Origin: Congeria kusceri
Lineage: Eukaryota > Mollusca > Bivalvia > Myida > Dreissenidae
Assembly: GCA_027627225.1 (NCBI GenBank)
Contig: JAPFQT010000166.1
Span: 372,001-436,000, forward strand
Direction: 5' to 3'
DNA length: 64,000 nt
Shown here in pieces: positions 47,526 to 60,080 of this stretch. The position numbers were made by a program, and so were the translations under genes. Every line of letters starts with the position of its first letter. Position 1 is the stretch's first letter. The notes below the pieces were generated by a model that was not told the origin of the DNA, searched no databases, and was given only the letters and a program-made list of their open reading frames with translations.

Positions 47526-47645
47526 AACACACCAACAAGCATGTTGGAACAGTCATCAAGCATGGTGGAACAATCAGCAAGCATGTTGGAACAGTCAACA
47601 TGAATGTTGGAACAGTCAGCAAGCAGGCTGAAACACCCATCAGGC
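47526..47645. repeat. 21-bp minisatellite, about 6 copies
   Basis: AGCATGTTGGAACAGTCAGCA-type units repeat with several substitutions. It overlaps an 89-codon chance frame. Confidence 0.75.
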
Positions 47646-49377
47646 ATGATGTAATGGTTGCATAAATACTCCTCCCTACTTATACATTCGAAAAAATGGA
47701 AATGCCGTCGATATGCTCCTTTTAAACGGGTTGTAGTAACAACTCAGATCATTAAATGTCAGTACATAAACATATTCTTTTAACGTCTTTAGTTTATAAC
47801 ATTCCTACAGTCTTTATTTTGGTACATAATTTAGCGAACCTGCGAACGAGTGTTCTTTTATCATTCCTACTGGTAATGTCGTTGATCGATTTCTTAAACA
47901 AAACACCTTTATCATGAGAAAATAATAAAAAATATGTAAATCGTGCTGACTGTTTACCAAAAATTTACTCCATCGGACCATTTCGCCGGTCACCACCGAA
48001 CGTCTTCTTAAAACCTCTTAATGAGGTGGTCCTCTGAGTCTCCTAACCGTGGCCTTCCTGAATGTGCTGTTGATATGTTTCGAATTTAGCAATACAAGTC
48101 TTAAATTGTTCAGAATTCTTACTAATATTGTATTCAAATGATTTTAGTTCATTTTTGAGAATCATTATGATAATACTCTGTTTTTTTTTCTTTCACGTAT
48201 TGTAATATTTTGCTGAAAGTAAATTTACCACCACATATCATAGATAGAGTGTACATTTACCCCCTTACATTCTGGAAAGAGTGTACATTTACTACACAAT
48301 TTTCAAGAGTTAGCTTACATTTACCGACATTATTAAAGATTATCTGGAGTACTGCCTATGTATATCGTATACCTAGACAGGCAGTCACTGGAGCCTGGAA
48401 CCTCAATTGCTCGAAGTGGTTGGAGACCGCTCGTCCTAACATTATTGAATATTCGAATTAAGCATTTCGAAACATTTTTGATGTACTTTAGTTGCATACA
48501 TTCAACATAACATTGTAATTTATAATGATCCTGGAATAAAATAATCCCACAGTCTTCAGATGTATAAATATACATTCAAAAGGCTATTCATGATACAACC
48601 ATTTTATTGCAACACCAGTAAGCTTATTTGCTGACATTTCGTTTCTTCGTTAAAGTGTTATTTTCTGCCATTTCGCACCTTTACAATATGTATCCCAACA
48701 CATAAGACCAAAAACGGTTTGTGGACAGGTTGTATCAGTTACTGAATATTTAGGCCCTTTCTAACGCAAAATCCTGTATCCGCGCTGGAAGTTTACATTG
48801 TTGGTAAAGGAAATTAATGTAATTTGTGCAAGTGTGTTAATAAGAAAACTAGAAATGCTAATTATGGTGTTACATAAACCTATAGTCATATCAAGTGCAC
48901 CAGTAAATAACATAATGTTAGTGTTATCTAAGAACTATATAAGTAGCAATGTACATGCGATACAGAACTGTTGTGCTGTATTATATATTTTAATGAGTAT
49001 ATTTCATTTCTTAGCTCGACATTTCAAAGAATGTGCGCTTTTCAACAAGCCCCGGAGTCGGCATCCACGCCTGAACTTGGTTAAAGTTTTGATATAGCAG
49101 GCCTAGTATTGTCAAATGAAACCTTGACATGTGTTTGGCGATTCAGATATTTGAAGTAAATGCCTCCTTTGTATGTTGAAGTGTGTTTATAACGAGAAAC
49201 TGGTTAAGGTCTTTTTAACCATCCAGAGTATATTATGTTAACGCTATCACCAACGAGTAAATATGATATCTGATTGGTGCAAAGCAGATTTGTAGTGAGC
49301 AGGTGAACCTTAAAGCAACTTTCTCAGCTGACATAAACGCATTATAATAAAAATGTATAATATTTTCTGAGAAAGAA
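47646..49377. other. gene-poor stretch
   Basis: No gene recognised. AGAGTGTACATTTAC occurs twice near 48245 and 48277 in a short imperfect repeat. AT-rich otherwise. Confidence 0.4.
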
Positions 49378-49580
49378 TAAGTCCTGGGCCCGTATTCACC
49401 AACAATTCTTTATCAATTCTTAGACTTAAGAAGAAAGAATATTCTTTATTCTCAAGAAAAAATTCTCAAGTCTAATTCACGAAATCATATTCTCAAAGAA
49501 AATTCTTAAGAATAAAGAATTTTCTTCAGAATTCTTAGAATGCTGTGGGGCAAGCTAAGAACATTCTTAAAGATTCTAAG

Positions 49581-52500
49581 ATGGCTGTTCGTGCAATGCA
49601 CTATGCTAATTTGCTATTTGAAAATGTTGAAAATGTACCACGAAAAAGATTGTTTGATCGCGAAAATCCGCTGGACGGTTTGTCAGATATGGAGATATAT
49701 AGAAGATACAGATTTTTTCCGGCAACTATTCTGACCTTATTGAATTTGATCACCGAATCCTTGGATTTCGGAACGCTTAGGAATTCTCCTCTCGTTCCGA
49801 TTCAGCAGCTATGTGTATTCCTTCGTGCCATGGCCACTGGATCCTTTCAGCTTGTCATAGGAGACACTATTAGGGTCAGCCAATCATCCGTTTCACGATG
49901 CTGCCGGCGAGTTGGAAGAGCGATTGCTCGACTAGCTCGCCGATATATAGAGTTTCCAGGCAGAGAAGAGTGTAAAACTCTCAAATCCAAATTTCAGTCC
50001 ATTGCCGGTGAATGATTCCTTTTTTCGCGTTTTCTAATGACCTTGAGAAAATGATTCAAGGGAAAGAAGTCATTTACTTACAAATTTTTGGGGGCGTTGT
50101 CGTCACTGTTTCATAAACAACTTCTTCAGTCAGGACCATCAATGATTTCATTTCATATGGGAGTAACAAATGATATATATTGTTTTGTATTCATTAATGT
50201 TTACTACTGTATTTATGTAATTTAATGTATGGTACATTCTTCATTAGACCAAAGTTAATTTGCATAAAAGGTGTAGCTTATATTAATGAATGGTCTATGT
50301 CACCCGGTTTTATTCAAAATCGGACATTGATTAGTTCATTTCATTACTAATTCAAATATACTGTAATAGTATAGATCCTGATTCTACACTGTCAATGACA
50401 TTATGATAATTAGACTGATTTTGATCATTACAGAACCTATCAAAATGAGAAGAACATTACGTACTTTATTAAATGTCTGTCCCTCTTGGGGATATTCCAG
50501 TCAGTGTAGTGATCAACTAATAATAACTTCATCTGTCTTTTTTGTTTCACTCAGCTCACTTATCTATCTGTGGTATATTGTACTGTTTCCTCCGCATCTG
50601 TATATTGATTTGTTTTCTAATGCCCAGCCTCCTATCTCCTATACCCTATGGCAGAATTTCATTAAATCAATTTACTGAAATGTTAAGGGAATGGGTACCT
50701 TGTCCAGAATGTATGAGTCAGTCATGCCAGCTCAATGTTATGTATATAGAGTAAATAAAACAACGTAAATGTTCAAATTGACATAATTGGGATAATGGAA
50801 ATGTTAACAGGTAACATCAGTGTTAATTAAACAATTATATATGCCCACCATGGTCTGCAGTATCATGCAATATTTAAAGGAGTGTTATCAATGATGTAAC
50901 CAGTTTGATATTCTCAAATTTATTATGTGTAAAACATGTCCAGAAAATCTGTTGAATATGTAATGTAATAATAATAATTGCATGTGTGAAATGCATGTGC
51001 TGAAAATACGTGATAAATTGACAAACAAATTTCAACAGCATGAAAATGTAACATTGCATATGAATATGTAATTCACAAATATACGAATAGCACTATTCAC
51101 ATTCATTATAATGTTAGCACTGACATATGTATACATATGTATATTGTAAATTTATTCATAATTGTTTATTCAGGATTTTCAAATGTTATCGGACTCATCG
51201 ATGGAACTCATGTTCGAATTCAAAGGCCGAAGGACCATGAAGCAGATTTCATAAATAGGAAGGGCTACCATTCTTTGAATGTCCAAGTATGTTGCGTTTT
51301 TTTTATCATCATTACCTGATTCCAAATATGTTCAGTATTAATCATTTTACATTTTCACTGACATTCATGTCAAAATTTACAAATATTGTATTGTTCAATA
51401 AATATTTGAATAACAATATACAAGATTGTCACAATTTAAGGTATTATACATCAGATATGTCAGTTTACATACATTGTTTTCTCATAAGTACAACACCATG
51501 TATACAAGCAGTAACCACAAATAATAATGATAGTAAGCTTATTTGAAGATTTATATGAGCATCAGACTATTTTTTTTATATATGTATATGTGCTTTAATG
51601 GCCACATACATAGCCTGATCTATGAAGATATAAAGTGTGAATGCATTTCCATGCACATATTCAGATACAACAAGAAATACAATATGTAGAAAAGGCATTT
51701 AGATTGTTATAATAAAAACTACCTATTTTAGCACATAAATTATATACACATTTGCATAGTCAGTCTTGCTTTATAAGCATGCTTGCTTATATCTCACTAT
51801 TATATCAGTACATGTTAAAAAAATAAATAAAACACTTATTGGTATTTTAATATTAGATGGTATGTGACCACAACAAAAAAGTGCGGAGTTTAACAGCTAA
51901 ATGGCCAGGCAGTACACATGACTCTAGAATATGGAGGGAGTGTCATCTACGTAACCAGTTTGAACAAGGTAACTATAACATACACAGCATGTCAAAATGT
52001 ATAACCAAACATGTATGTACAAATTGTGTCATAAAAATAAATGTAATAAATAATACAAGAATATATATGTAAGTAGGGGTGTGTTATAAATAATTAAAGT
52101 AATACAATTAAGTCCTACATCATACTTTATAACTGACAAAAGCAAAGCAATATTCTGCCACTTATTCTAAGGGGGCATAATAAACAATTTATTGGTTTAA
52201 ATTTTATTCTAATTTATTTATACATTAACACATTTTACGAATAAAAATTTTAATTTCTGAACAGGAGCGCATAATGGGTTCATTTTGGGCGACTCTGGAT
52301 ATCCGTGCACACCCTATATGATGACTCCTTTCCGCACCCCTGAATCACAAAGTCAAGAGAGGTACAATTTGTCTCTGTGTAGAACACGAGTGCTTGTTGA
52401 GCAGACGTTTGGAATCATCAAACGAAGATTCGCAATTCTTCATTATGGAATAAGAACGGACTTGGCCACAGCTGTTACATACATTACTGCTTGTGTAGTC

Positions 52501-52656
52501 ATGCACAATTTTGGAATTGAACAAGGTGATATACTTGAAGAGGACTATGTTGCTGATGTTGATGATGAACATGTTGTTGATGATAATGTTGACATTAATG
52601 CTAACCATGTTGGCAACATTGTAAGACAACAGTTAGTTAACAGATTTTTCAGTTGA
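49581..52656 (+). CDS. PIF/Harbinger (HARBI1-like) transposase, four exons
   Basis: Exons 49581-50007, 51174-51286, 51857-51968 and 52265-52656 join with GT-AG introns in compatible phases (1, 0, 1) to give 347 aa, the usual length. It begins [20 protein letters not shown]. Exon 1 carries the N-terminal helical DNA-binding part with a helix-turn-helix ([19 protein letters not shown], about residues 110-130). The DDE catalytic residues are in order: [15 protein letters not shown] (exon 2), [12 protein letters not shown] (exon 3) and [16 protein letters not shown] (exon 4). The tail is acidic. The enzyme cuts and reinserts the element at TWA sites together with its Myb-like partner. An ATG at 49545 is in frame but the 49581 start has better family agreement. 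No frame break is present. Confidence 0.92.
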
Positions 52657-53061
52657 ATAAATAAAGAAAAGAAGAACATCCATTTACTTAGATAGTACCA
52701 TTTAAAATTAAAAGCCTAAATTAAAAAATGAAGCAGAACTTAGAATGTTAAAAGTTCCAAATAATTGAAAAAATGTGAAGGGAAATAATTATAGCTAGTA
52801 TGACAGAATATAACAAGCGTAAGAATATATACGTGATAAAAATGTGTATTTCATATATACACTTCATAATCATTACATATTGTTTGAGTTTCAATACAAT
52901 TGTTTGCAAAATGTATATATAGTTTGCTCAACATATGGACAAACAGACATTTTGATGACTTTATGCTACCCTACCGATGGGATAATTTGAGGGTGCTGCT
53001 CAATGAACATGAACTTCAAACGCAGATGAGCTAACATGAAGAATAAGATAACGTTTATGAT

Positions 53062-55094
53062 CTAATTATTGTTTGGAACTTTTAACATTCTAAGGTCTGC
53101 TTCAAGTTGTTGGGCCTGCAATCTTGCCACCTTCAATAATCATAAACATTATGCATCACTATAATGCACCATGTTCATGCAAATAAAACCACAAGATGTT
53201 ACTCCAATGTTATAGATCGTCATATCATTTGTTGAATTTAAAAGGGATTTGTTCATAGATGTTCGTATTTTTGAAACATGTCATTAAAATGAATTTTCTT
53301 ACTAAACTGTTAGACTGTTTAACAAAGAAAAACTGATCATGCATTTCAACACGGATGGTAAACATTTTCAATAACAGATATATACCCGGCATGTTAATAT
53401 AAATAATATTTTCTTCAGTAGCACATAGTTTTGATCCATAATTTCACAGCCTTTATAAGTGACGAATCGATGGATCAAAATTTAAAAACATTGTTTTAAT
53501 CACAAAACAATTCTCATTCACCATGATGTCCTTATACAAGAGCATGATATATTTTCATTACTTACCTGTGGGAAACTTGCCCAAGTCAATCACATTCTGG
53601 ATGGCATACATGGAGGCACTCTCTGGCGCTAAAAGTATAACAGTATACAGATTATTTAAATACATATAACAGTTTATAAGTCACAATCAATTATTAATTT
53701 CAATATGTACAGAAAACAATAACAACAAGCAAACCAATGTGAATTATGATATATATTAAGAAAATACTTTTTTAAGGCATGGTAAAAAGAATATATTTCA
53801 TGCCGTTTATGAACTAGGAATATTTATGTGGAACAATACCTTCATGAATGTGTACACAAATAAGCCAATTATAAAGTAAGCATGAAGGATCATCCCTTCT
53901 ATTGGAATTAATGAACTTAAAGCATCGAAAAATGAAATTATAAGGATTTATCAACTATACCAACCATCTGTGTCTATGGCATTGGGGACCCCTGCCAGAG
54001 AGGCAGAGTCCCCAAAAAGTTCAAGCAGGATTTGCTCTGGTCCTGTGAAATCCTTCACACGGGGCCCCCCACCAGTTCCCGGCCTCCTCAGCTCATCATT
54101 CTTACTGCGCGCTATAGTTATATACAAAGGAAACATTGTAATTAAACATTCTAAAATAATCATTAGGAGCAACAGTTACAACATTGGCAATTAATGTTCA
54201 TAAATATGATGCTATTTTAAAACAGTTTGATGTATCTTAACTTGCAAATAATGTAAATTGAGGACACTGAGCCAGTGAAAATTGCAGTGGGATGATTAAT
54301 ATAAAAATGTTGACAATTTCATAACATTACGCTAAATTAAAATTATTATTAATCATTATTATTATAGAACACTCAACAATATTAATTGTAAAACATAGGC
54401 CAAATGTTAATAAACAAGTAAACAAAAAAGTCCATTAAAATTTTGAGTAACATATAACATAGAAGCATGTTGTAGCAAGTAACTATGATATATCATTTTT
54501 TATAACATGTGAAGTAAATTTTATTTACATATGATTTTTGTACCATAAACTCTAGCAAGTTCAAAAAAACCTAACAAAGTAGTTAAGGTAATATATTTAA
54601 CTTACTCTTGTCTTTCATGTTATAGTATTTCTTTTTCACCTCTGGGCCAGTGCGTCTGTAGCTGGAAAATTGGCTGAAATAAATGAATTACATATGGACA
54701 TTTTTGTGTGTGATATAGTTATGAGTAAAAAAACAAACAATTTATTTTTGTGTTTCAATGAACATACTATTCAACATTCTGTATATTTTGTAATACACTA
54801 ACCACCACTGATAGTATAAGCAGATATATAACAAACTATGAATTATGCTAACAATTTACCAATAATTTTAACATTACAAACACAAATGTACACCAACCTG
54901 TTCAGCACATTCGCAATCGCGTCCCAGCCTCTACGCCGGATTTCGCCGATTTTTATAGCTCCACAACCGGTCATTGGGCCGAACAGGACATCATGATGCT
55001 TTATAATTTCATTAGCAATAACAGTTTCTTCCTGTTCGGCCCAACGATTTCTGTTTACCGTCTGAGACTGAGTGTCGGACTTGATGTCAGCCAT
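53062..55094 (-). CDS. Harbinger partner protein with Myb/SANT-like DNA-binding domain, five exons (last uncertain)
   Basis: Exon 1 (55094-54898) begins MADIKSDTQSQTVNRNRWAE and contains the first helices of a Myb/SANT-like domain (RWAEQEETVIANEI, RRGWDAIANVLN). Exon 2 (54673-54606) supplies the third helix (SSYRRTGPEVKKKYYNMKDK). Exon 3 (54111-53965) has a Gly/Pro linker (RRPGTGGGPRVKDFTGPEQI). Exon 4 (53628-53566) reads ASMYAIQNVIDLGKFPT. All sites are GT-AG and phases agree. A last exon after 53131 can be read in two frames, one ending at 53102 and the other giving a leucine-rich end (VARLQAQQLEADLRMLKVP) to 53062; I cannot choose. In related elements this protein carries the transposase into the nucleus and binds subterminal motifs. 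Confidence 0.8.
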
Positions 55095-55339
55095 CTTGTT
55101 TGTTGTGACAGCAGACGCGAAAACGGTTCCGAGTTTTCGATGCGTTGCCGTAAATGCCGGGTACCAATGTCGCTTACATCATTAACAAATAATTCTTTAT
55201 AAAGAACGCTAAAAATAGCGTTGGTGAATATAACTAAAGAATCGATCGAAGAACGTTCTTAGAAAAGAACAATTTAAAGAATATTCTTTATTCTTAAGTC
55301 TTAAGTAAAGAATTGTTGGTGAATACGGCCCCCGATAAT

Positions 55340-56324
55340 GCACATAACTAAAAGCTATGTTGTTGTTTTTCAAAATTAATATGCATGAAAAATGATTGAT
55401 GTACACTAAAAATTATTATTGATACTACATAAGATATTCACTTGAAACTTGGAATCTACGAGTACGTTTTACTCCAACATCATGTGCAACAAATTTTAAA
55501 TAGTAATGTCCCTTTTTTAATTAGATTGTCTGGTTAAAGTTTCGTTTGAAAAGCCTTTTAACTTCAAAGCTTCAAAGAATAATCACTTGAAACTTGGCAT
55601 ATAACATTGTCATAAACTTCAGCATCGGGTAAAAATATACCCATAACTGAGTTTTGTATTTTGACAGGTTTATCCCTATTTTTAACTTAAAATTTCAATA
55701 TAACATTTTAGATTCAAAGGTCTTGCGACTTTTGAACTACAAAAGACATTCAATTTAAATTTGAAATATAACACATTATTCAAATTCAACAAAGGGCGTT
55801 TCACTGTTTTATATTTTTACTCTATTACACTTAAAAAGCTACCAATTTGAATTGACATTCCTATGTCGATCCCACGATTGGTCATTGTGGTCTCGTTTTT
55901 GATTATTAAAAAAAGTATATGTTGCCTGACAATTGTATTTTTTCTACCTGAATAGCATATTATAAGCAATTCTTGTCCTACCAATAGCTTCTTTAAGACG
56001 TTTATCAAAACATTTCCTCTAAGTCATACGTCGCTGCAAAACTTTGTTTTGTAATTCGTTCCCATTTAAATGATTACATTTAATGGTCACAATGCGAGTC
56101 TATTGTTTATTTCCATTTTTTCCAGTGGCTACATTTATAACGATATAGTTTTGTAACTGGAAACTTGTGTTCCTAAAAAGTTGGAATTCCAAATATAGTG
56201 CCGTTAATTGTTGTTAGCCGCTATATAAATGTCACTTTGTTGTTTGCGTCAACGCAGCCCAGTCGACATATTTATACATATACATTTGTGGGTTCTTCCG
56301 TCCAAGATACATGTAACAACTACT
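55340..56324. other. gene-poor stretch
   Basis: AT-rich with diverged long-unit repeat phrases (CACTTGAAACTTGG near 55440 and 55583). No gene. Confidence 0.4.
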
Positions 56325-56950
56325 GAAAGGATTGAATATCAATTCTTTATATAGCATCTGTACATAAAGTGTAATAAAACTGCAATAATATCAATCCAAA
56401 CAGGATCATACGATGGTAATTCATGCAATAAAAACACATAAACGAACTGATAGTTGGTGTGACTGCTAATAAGACATTGAAATAAAAGTAATACCGATAT
56501 AGTTTTATAATTTTATTATATTATTCAATGCGTTCGATTTGGTCAGGTACATATATTATTAAATTCTACAAATAATGTGTTTGTAGAGCTAATTTCCCCT
56601 GTTGTTGAATAATGAAAGAACACAACTACGCCGTAATCGGCAACTTTTACTTAAATGCTACTATCAATAAATACATTTATTACATCCCTTACTATAAATA
56701 GTAACACATTTACGTTGATTTTTACCGGATACGGTATTCAAAGCGCCGGGCATACACATTTAGTGCGCCAAATACGGGGTTTTCTACTTCCGGTGCGCCG
56801 AAATACTGGTATTTTGGCATACGATCGATTTCTCGTGCTGTCGTTAACGGCGATTGCAGTTAGCGACGTAAAATGACAGCTGCAGAGCGCATGTTAAAAA
56901 GAATCTTGATGTAACATATAAATAAAGAGAACAAGAACAAACTCCAAACC

Positions 56951-56984
56951 ACAACGCGTTTCGACTTCAAAAGTCTTCATCTGG
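56951..56984 (-). ncRNA. hammerhead-ribozyme-like core, Penelope-like-element type
   Basis: On the minus strand CAGATGA is followed by the perfect 5-bp hairpin GACTT-TTG-AAGTC and then GAAACGCG. That is the order of a hammerhead catalytic core: CUGAUGA, stem II, GAAA, stem III. One core base differs (CAGATGA for CTGATGA). Such cores sit in the terminal repeats of Penelope-like retroelements. Stems I and III cannot be settled by eye, so activity is doubtful. Confidence 0.45.
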
Positions 56985-57187
56985 TATGAATGTAAACAAA
57001 ATACATTTAAAACGTCATCATGACGTCACATTAAGTAACGTCATTTTTGGCTCACTTTGCACATAGAAATAACTCATAAAACATTCATTGAATAGAAGTT
57101 GCATGATAAATTGCATGAAATTATGCAGTGGATATATTCCTTGTCAATTGAAAATAAATATTTGCGTCAAAGGAATGTAATAAAAAT

Positions 57188-57327
57188 GTTACAACACGGC
57201 TATGGTGTGCCATGTGTCCGTATTGGAACTCCTTCTGAGGCATTGGAACTCGGGCTAAAGCCCTCGGGCCATTACTGCCGAGGGTATGCCAATACGGGCC
57301 CATTGCGCACCATAGTCGTGTTGTAAC
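57188..57327. mobile_element. 140-bp foldback MITE
   Basis: GTTACAACACGGCTATGGTG at 57188 pairs with CACCATAGTCGTGTTGTAAC ending at 57327. The pairing continues with gaps (CCGTATTGG/CCAATACGG, CCCTCGG/CCGAGGG) almost to the centre, so the whole element is a near-complete hairpin. Non-coding. Confidence 0.75.
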
Positions 57328-57419
57328 CTATACGTGTAGTATACAAGATGTAAAAACAAGTACAGTACATTGTTTTTCAATTGGATTGTTTATGCGTATT
57401 TTATTTACATGAATTGTCG

Positions 57420-60080
57420 TTACTGCAACACTCTAATTAATACATGTTTCAAATTATTAACGCCACTCCCTTCCACGTGCAGTCGCTGATTGATCTCCAT
57501 TGCTACATCATTCATACGTCTGCGTATTTCCTGCATAATACTATCCGTTACATCCGTCTCCACGTTCTCATCCATGCAGTGGGTTATTCTCTTCTCGCAC
57601 TCCAGATGCAGCAACTCCAGCTCCATTCGCATCTTGCTGTACCACAGTAGTGGCTCCGGGTACGAGATAACGGCCTGTCGTATTTTCTGTAATCTCCGTA
57701 TTATCCTCGGACCTTCATTCATAATGTCCTTGATGGTTTCTACCCACGTACGCTGCTGTTCACCCTCCACTCCACTGGCTGCCATCAAATTTCTCTCCGG
57801 TATCATATAGCATGGCAGCTGTCTCGTAGATATAGCAGTTCTAAGTTCTTTCAATCCTTCGTGCAGCCAGTGAAACAAATTTTTCTCTTGAAAAAATGTT
57901 TGAGGGTTGTTTTCCGCTAGCCATAATACTATGTTTTTCAGCGTGTATGAGGTAACCTCTTTATTATTAGGAATCAAGACTTCTTTAACTATAATTTTTA
58001 AGAGAACATATAGTTTGGTCTGAGTATCATTAGGATTTTTAATGAGTTCGGTTTCCCCAGTGTTGAAACAAATTATCCACTCCACGTGCTTATATTCACT
58101 TTCTTTAAAACCAACAGGAGACACAAATGCCCCCATGGATACGACTTTCTGAACGATATCCGGCGGTGACCAATGAAGAGTTCTGTCAGCCCATCTCTGC
58201 AGGATGCTGGGGCAGTGACAATGTAGTGCAAAAACTTTTTCCATATGAATATGGCTGCTTATTGAAAATTGTATTGACGGTCCATCTCGTTCACGACGCA
58301 CCTCATCTGCTGATAATGTTAATAAATTTGAAAATTCACTAACAAATAAATCACTGCTTAGGAGAGCGCCTCCACTTCCATCATCGCAGAGGGCATTATG
58401 CAGGAGTTTCGAAATACGTCCACCTTTGCTCTTGAGCATAAGTCTACAGTGTCCTGGATAACTTACCCGCAAATTTAACACAAATACCGTGGTTTCCCCT
58501 GGAAGATTGCTACTGCCAATGCCATCTTGCAGGCAGATGACACCTTCTATTACATGCATATAGTCCGTATCATTTTCACATAAGCACGTCAGGCCCTCTG
58601 CCTTACTCCCGGTGCCAATAGTTGTTACCAAACCACGATTCAGTAAAGTCGCCAAGCTACCTAATTCCCTGTATGAGTCAGTTTGTTTCTTTTTGATCAC
58701 CGGACCATAACCCATCAACGTCAAGATTCTACATGTCTCTTCAGATGCCTTTTCACACAGAATCTGAAATGTATTTCATGTGACTCAATCAGTTATTTGC
58801 ATAATGCACATTGCAATGATTTTTAATTCAAAATATAAACAAAACGTTCCGGTAATCAATAATTAACTATTTCTAAAATAATATATGAAAATAAACATCA
58901 CAATAGCATATAGTACGCACTATCATAGTTGTTACTAAAGGTACATACGTTTATAACTGTGATGTATATACACATTAAGTGCATTTTCATTTATTCATAC
59001 ATCAATAATCAAAGCGCCGATAGTGTAGAAAGGATTTTTGTCGACAAAAGAAAAAGCAAGAGAATCATAATTTTTTTAAGAAAGAAAACGTTTGAATGTG
59101 TTGAAAGTCAGTTGTGTTGTTCGTTACGAAGATAACTTTAAGTCATACTTAAATATACTACTTTCGATAGATTAGTGTTGGCTAGTATTCGACCTCATTG
59201 TAAATAGATGCAGGCCACTGTAAATGTCAGCTTGTTTTGTCACGTAGTCCTAATCTTATGTACTTCAATATATTGTTGCTCGCAGGTAAGTGATGTTGCA
59301 TCTTATTAAATATTATGTTTACGGCAATCACATTATAACTGAAAATGCTTAAGTTGCTAGTAGCGAACAGGTTTTAGTTAATAAGTGTTTCTCTTTTGGT
59401 GATGTCTCATAGTGTTTCATTATTCATATATTTTAACAAATTATTAAATGAAAAAGGAAACATATGCATGGATGTACAGAAATAAATACTTAAAACACCT
59501 GATGCAGCGTTTTGGTTCCGACGATCTTAGTGCTTCGTAGCCTACAGAGTCAACATGTATGTCATCAATTTATATATATATATTCCCTACTGCAGTTTAT
59601 AATTGACCTTCAAACACATTGTAGTGATGTGTTGCCAAATGTAAAAAAAACGTATTGATCACAGACAACAGTACTTTCCGCAATATGCCATAACAGGCCG
59701 ATGGAGCGCATTAATTTAGTGGCCTTTATCTCGGACATTCATGTTAAAATGTTGGTATCATACAAGTAGCAAAATCATGAGCGTGACTAAAGCTGGAACC
59801 CGAAGGTTTTAATAAACTAATTTGAATTTTCAGGAACTGTACTTGTAATAAATCATAAACGTTAAACTCATTATAATACACGTGACTTGCAACATGTTAA
59901 ATAATGTTAAATACTTAAAGGATAACACAGGCAAGTTATTTTGCTGTTGGGAAGAAGACACCCTTTGTGGTTTCGAGTTAGTACTACGCACACATCCCGC
60001 CTTACTGAAGATTCATGACTGTACAGCCTGTTTTGCATATCAGAATCGGACCCAGCACGCCAGAACCCTCCTTCCGCCAT
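57420..60080 (-). CDS. Mab-21 domain / cGAS-like nucleotidyltransferase-fold protein, copy 2 (two exons)
   Basis: Exon 1 is 60080-60006 (ATG, 25 codons, MAEGGFWRAGSDSDMQNRLY, donor TTCA/GTAAGG) and exon 2 is 58763-57420 (acceptor ACATTTCAG/ATT), phase 0, total 472 aa. It is the close paralogue of the gene at 13056-15706, with the same intron position. The nucleotidyltransferase signature is GSKAEGLTCL followed by ENDTDYM, keeping both acidic positions of the D-x-D pair. The C-terminal Mab-21 part has EWIICFNTGETELI, YTLKNIVLWLAENNP and CYMIPERNLM. The usual WR of the EWR motif is WI here, a change from copy 1. The third catalytic Asp is again not clear. No stops or frame breaks. The family makes cyclic nucleotides on sensing foreign nucleic acid, or has lost activity. 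Confidence 0.85.

Larger units (their letters stand above)
49381..55335. mobile_element. PIF/Harbinger DNA transposon, apparently complete (5,955 bp)
   Basis: The left end GTCCTGGGCCCGTATTCACC and the reverse complement of the right end (TCGGGGGCCGTATTCACC) continue inward as CAACAATTCTTTA on both sides, a terminal inverted repeat of about 30 bp. The target duplication is TAA at 49378-49380 and 55336-55338, the trinucleotide typical of this superfamily. Inside lie the two genes such elements need, in divergent outer positions: a HARBI1-type transposase on plus and a Myb/SANT-like protein on minus. Subterminal regions are crowded with ATTCTTA/TAAGAAT motifs, probable binding sites for the Myb-like protein. 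Confidence 0.93.
56672..57330. mobile_element. insertion in copy 2, with hammerhead-like core and foldback MITE
   Basis: Copy 1 runs straight through from the TCAATAAATACAT motif to TATACAAGATGTAAAAACAA; copy 2 has about 650 bp between the two. The insert is a mosaic: a hammerhead-like motif on minus at 56951-56984 and a 140-bp foldback at 57188-57327. No open frame inside is convincing. Confidence 0.6.

Noticed and set aside
57099..57326. 60-75-codon frames on both strands
   Set aside because: They are readings of the 140-bp hairpin MITE.
58700..58724. Start of Mab-21 copy 2 at an internal codon at 58724
   Set aside because: The frame is open to the conserved acceptor at 58764 and joins exon 1 at 60080-60006 in phase.
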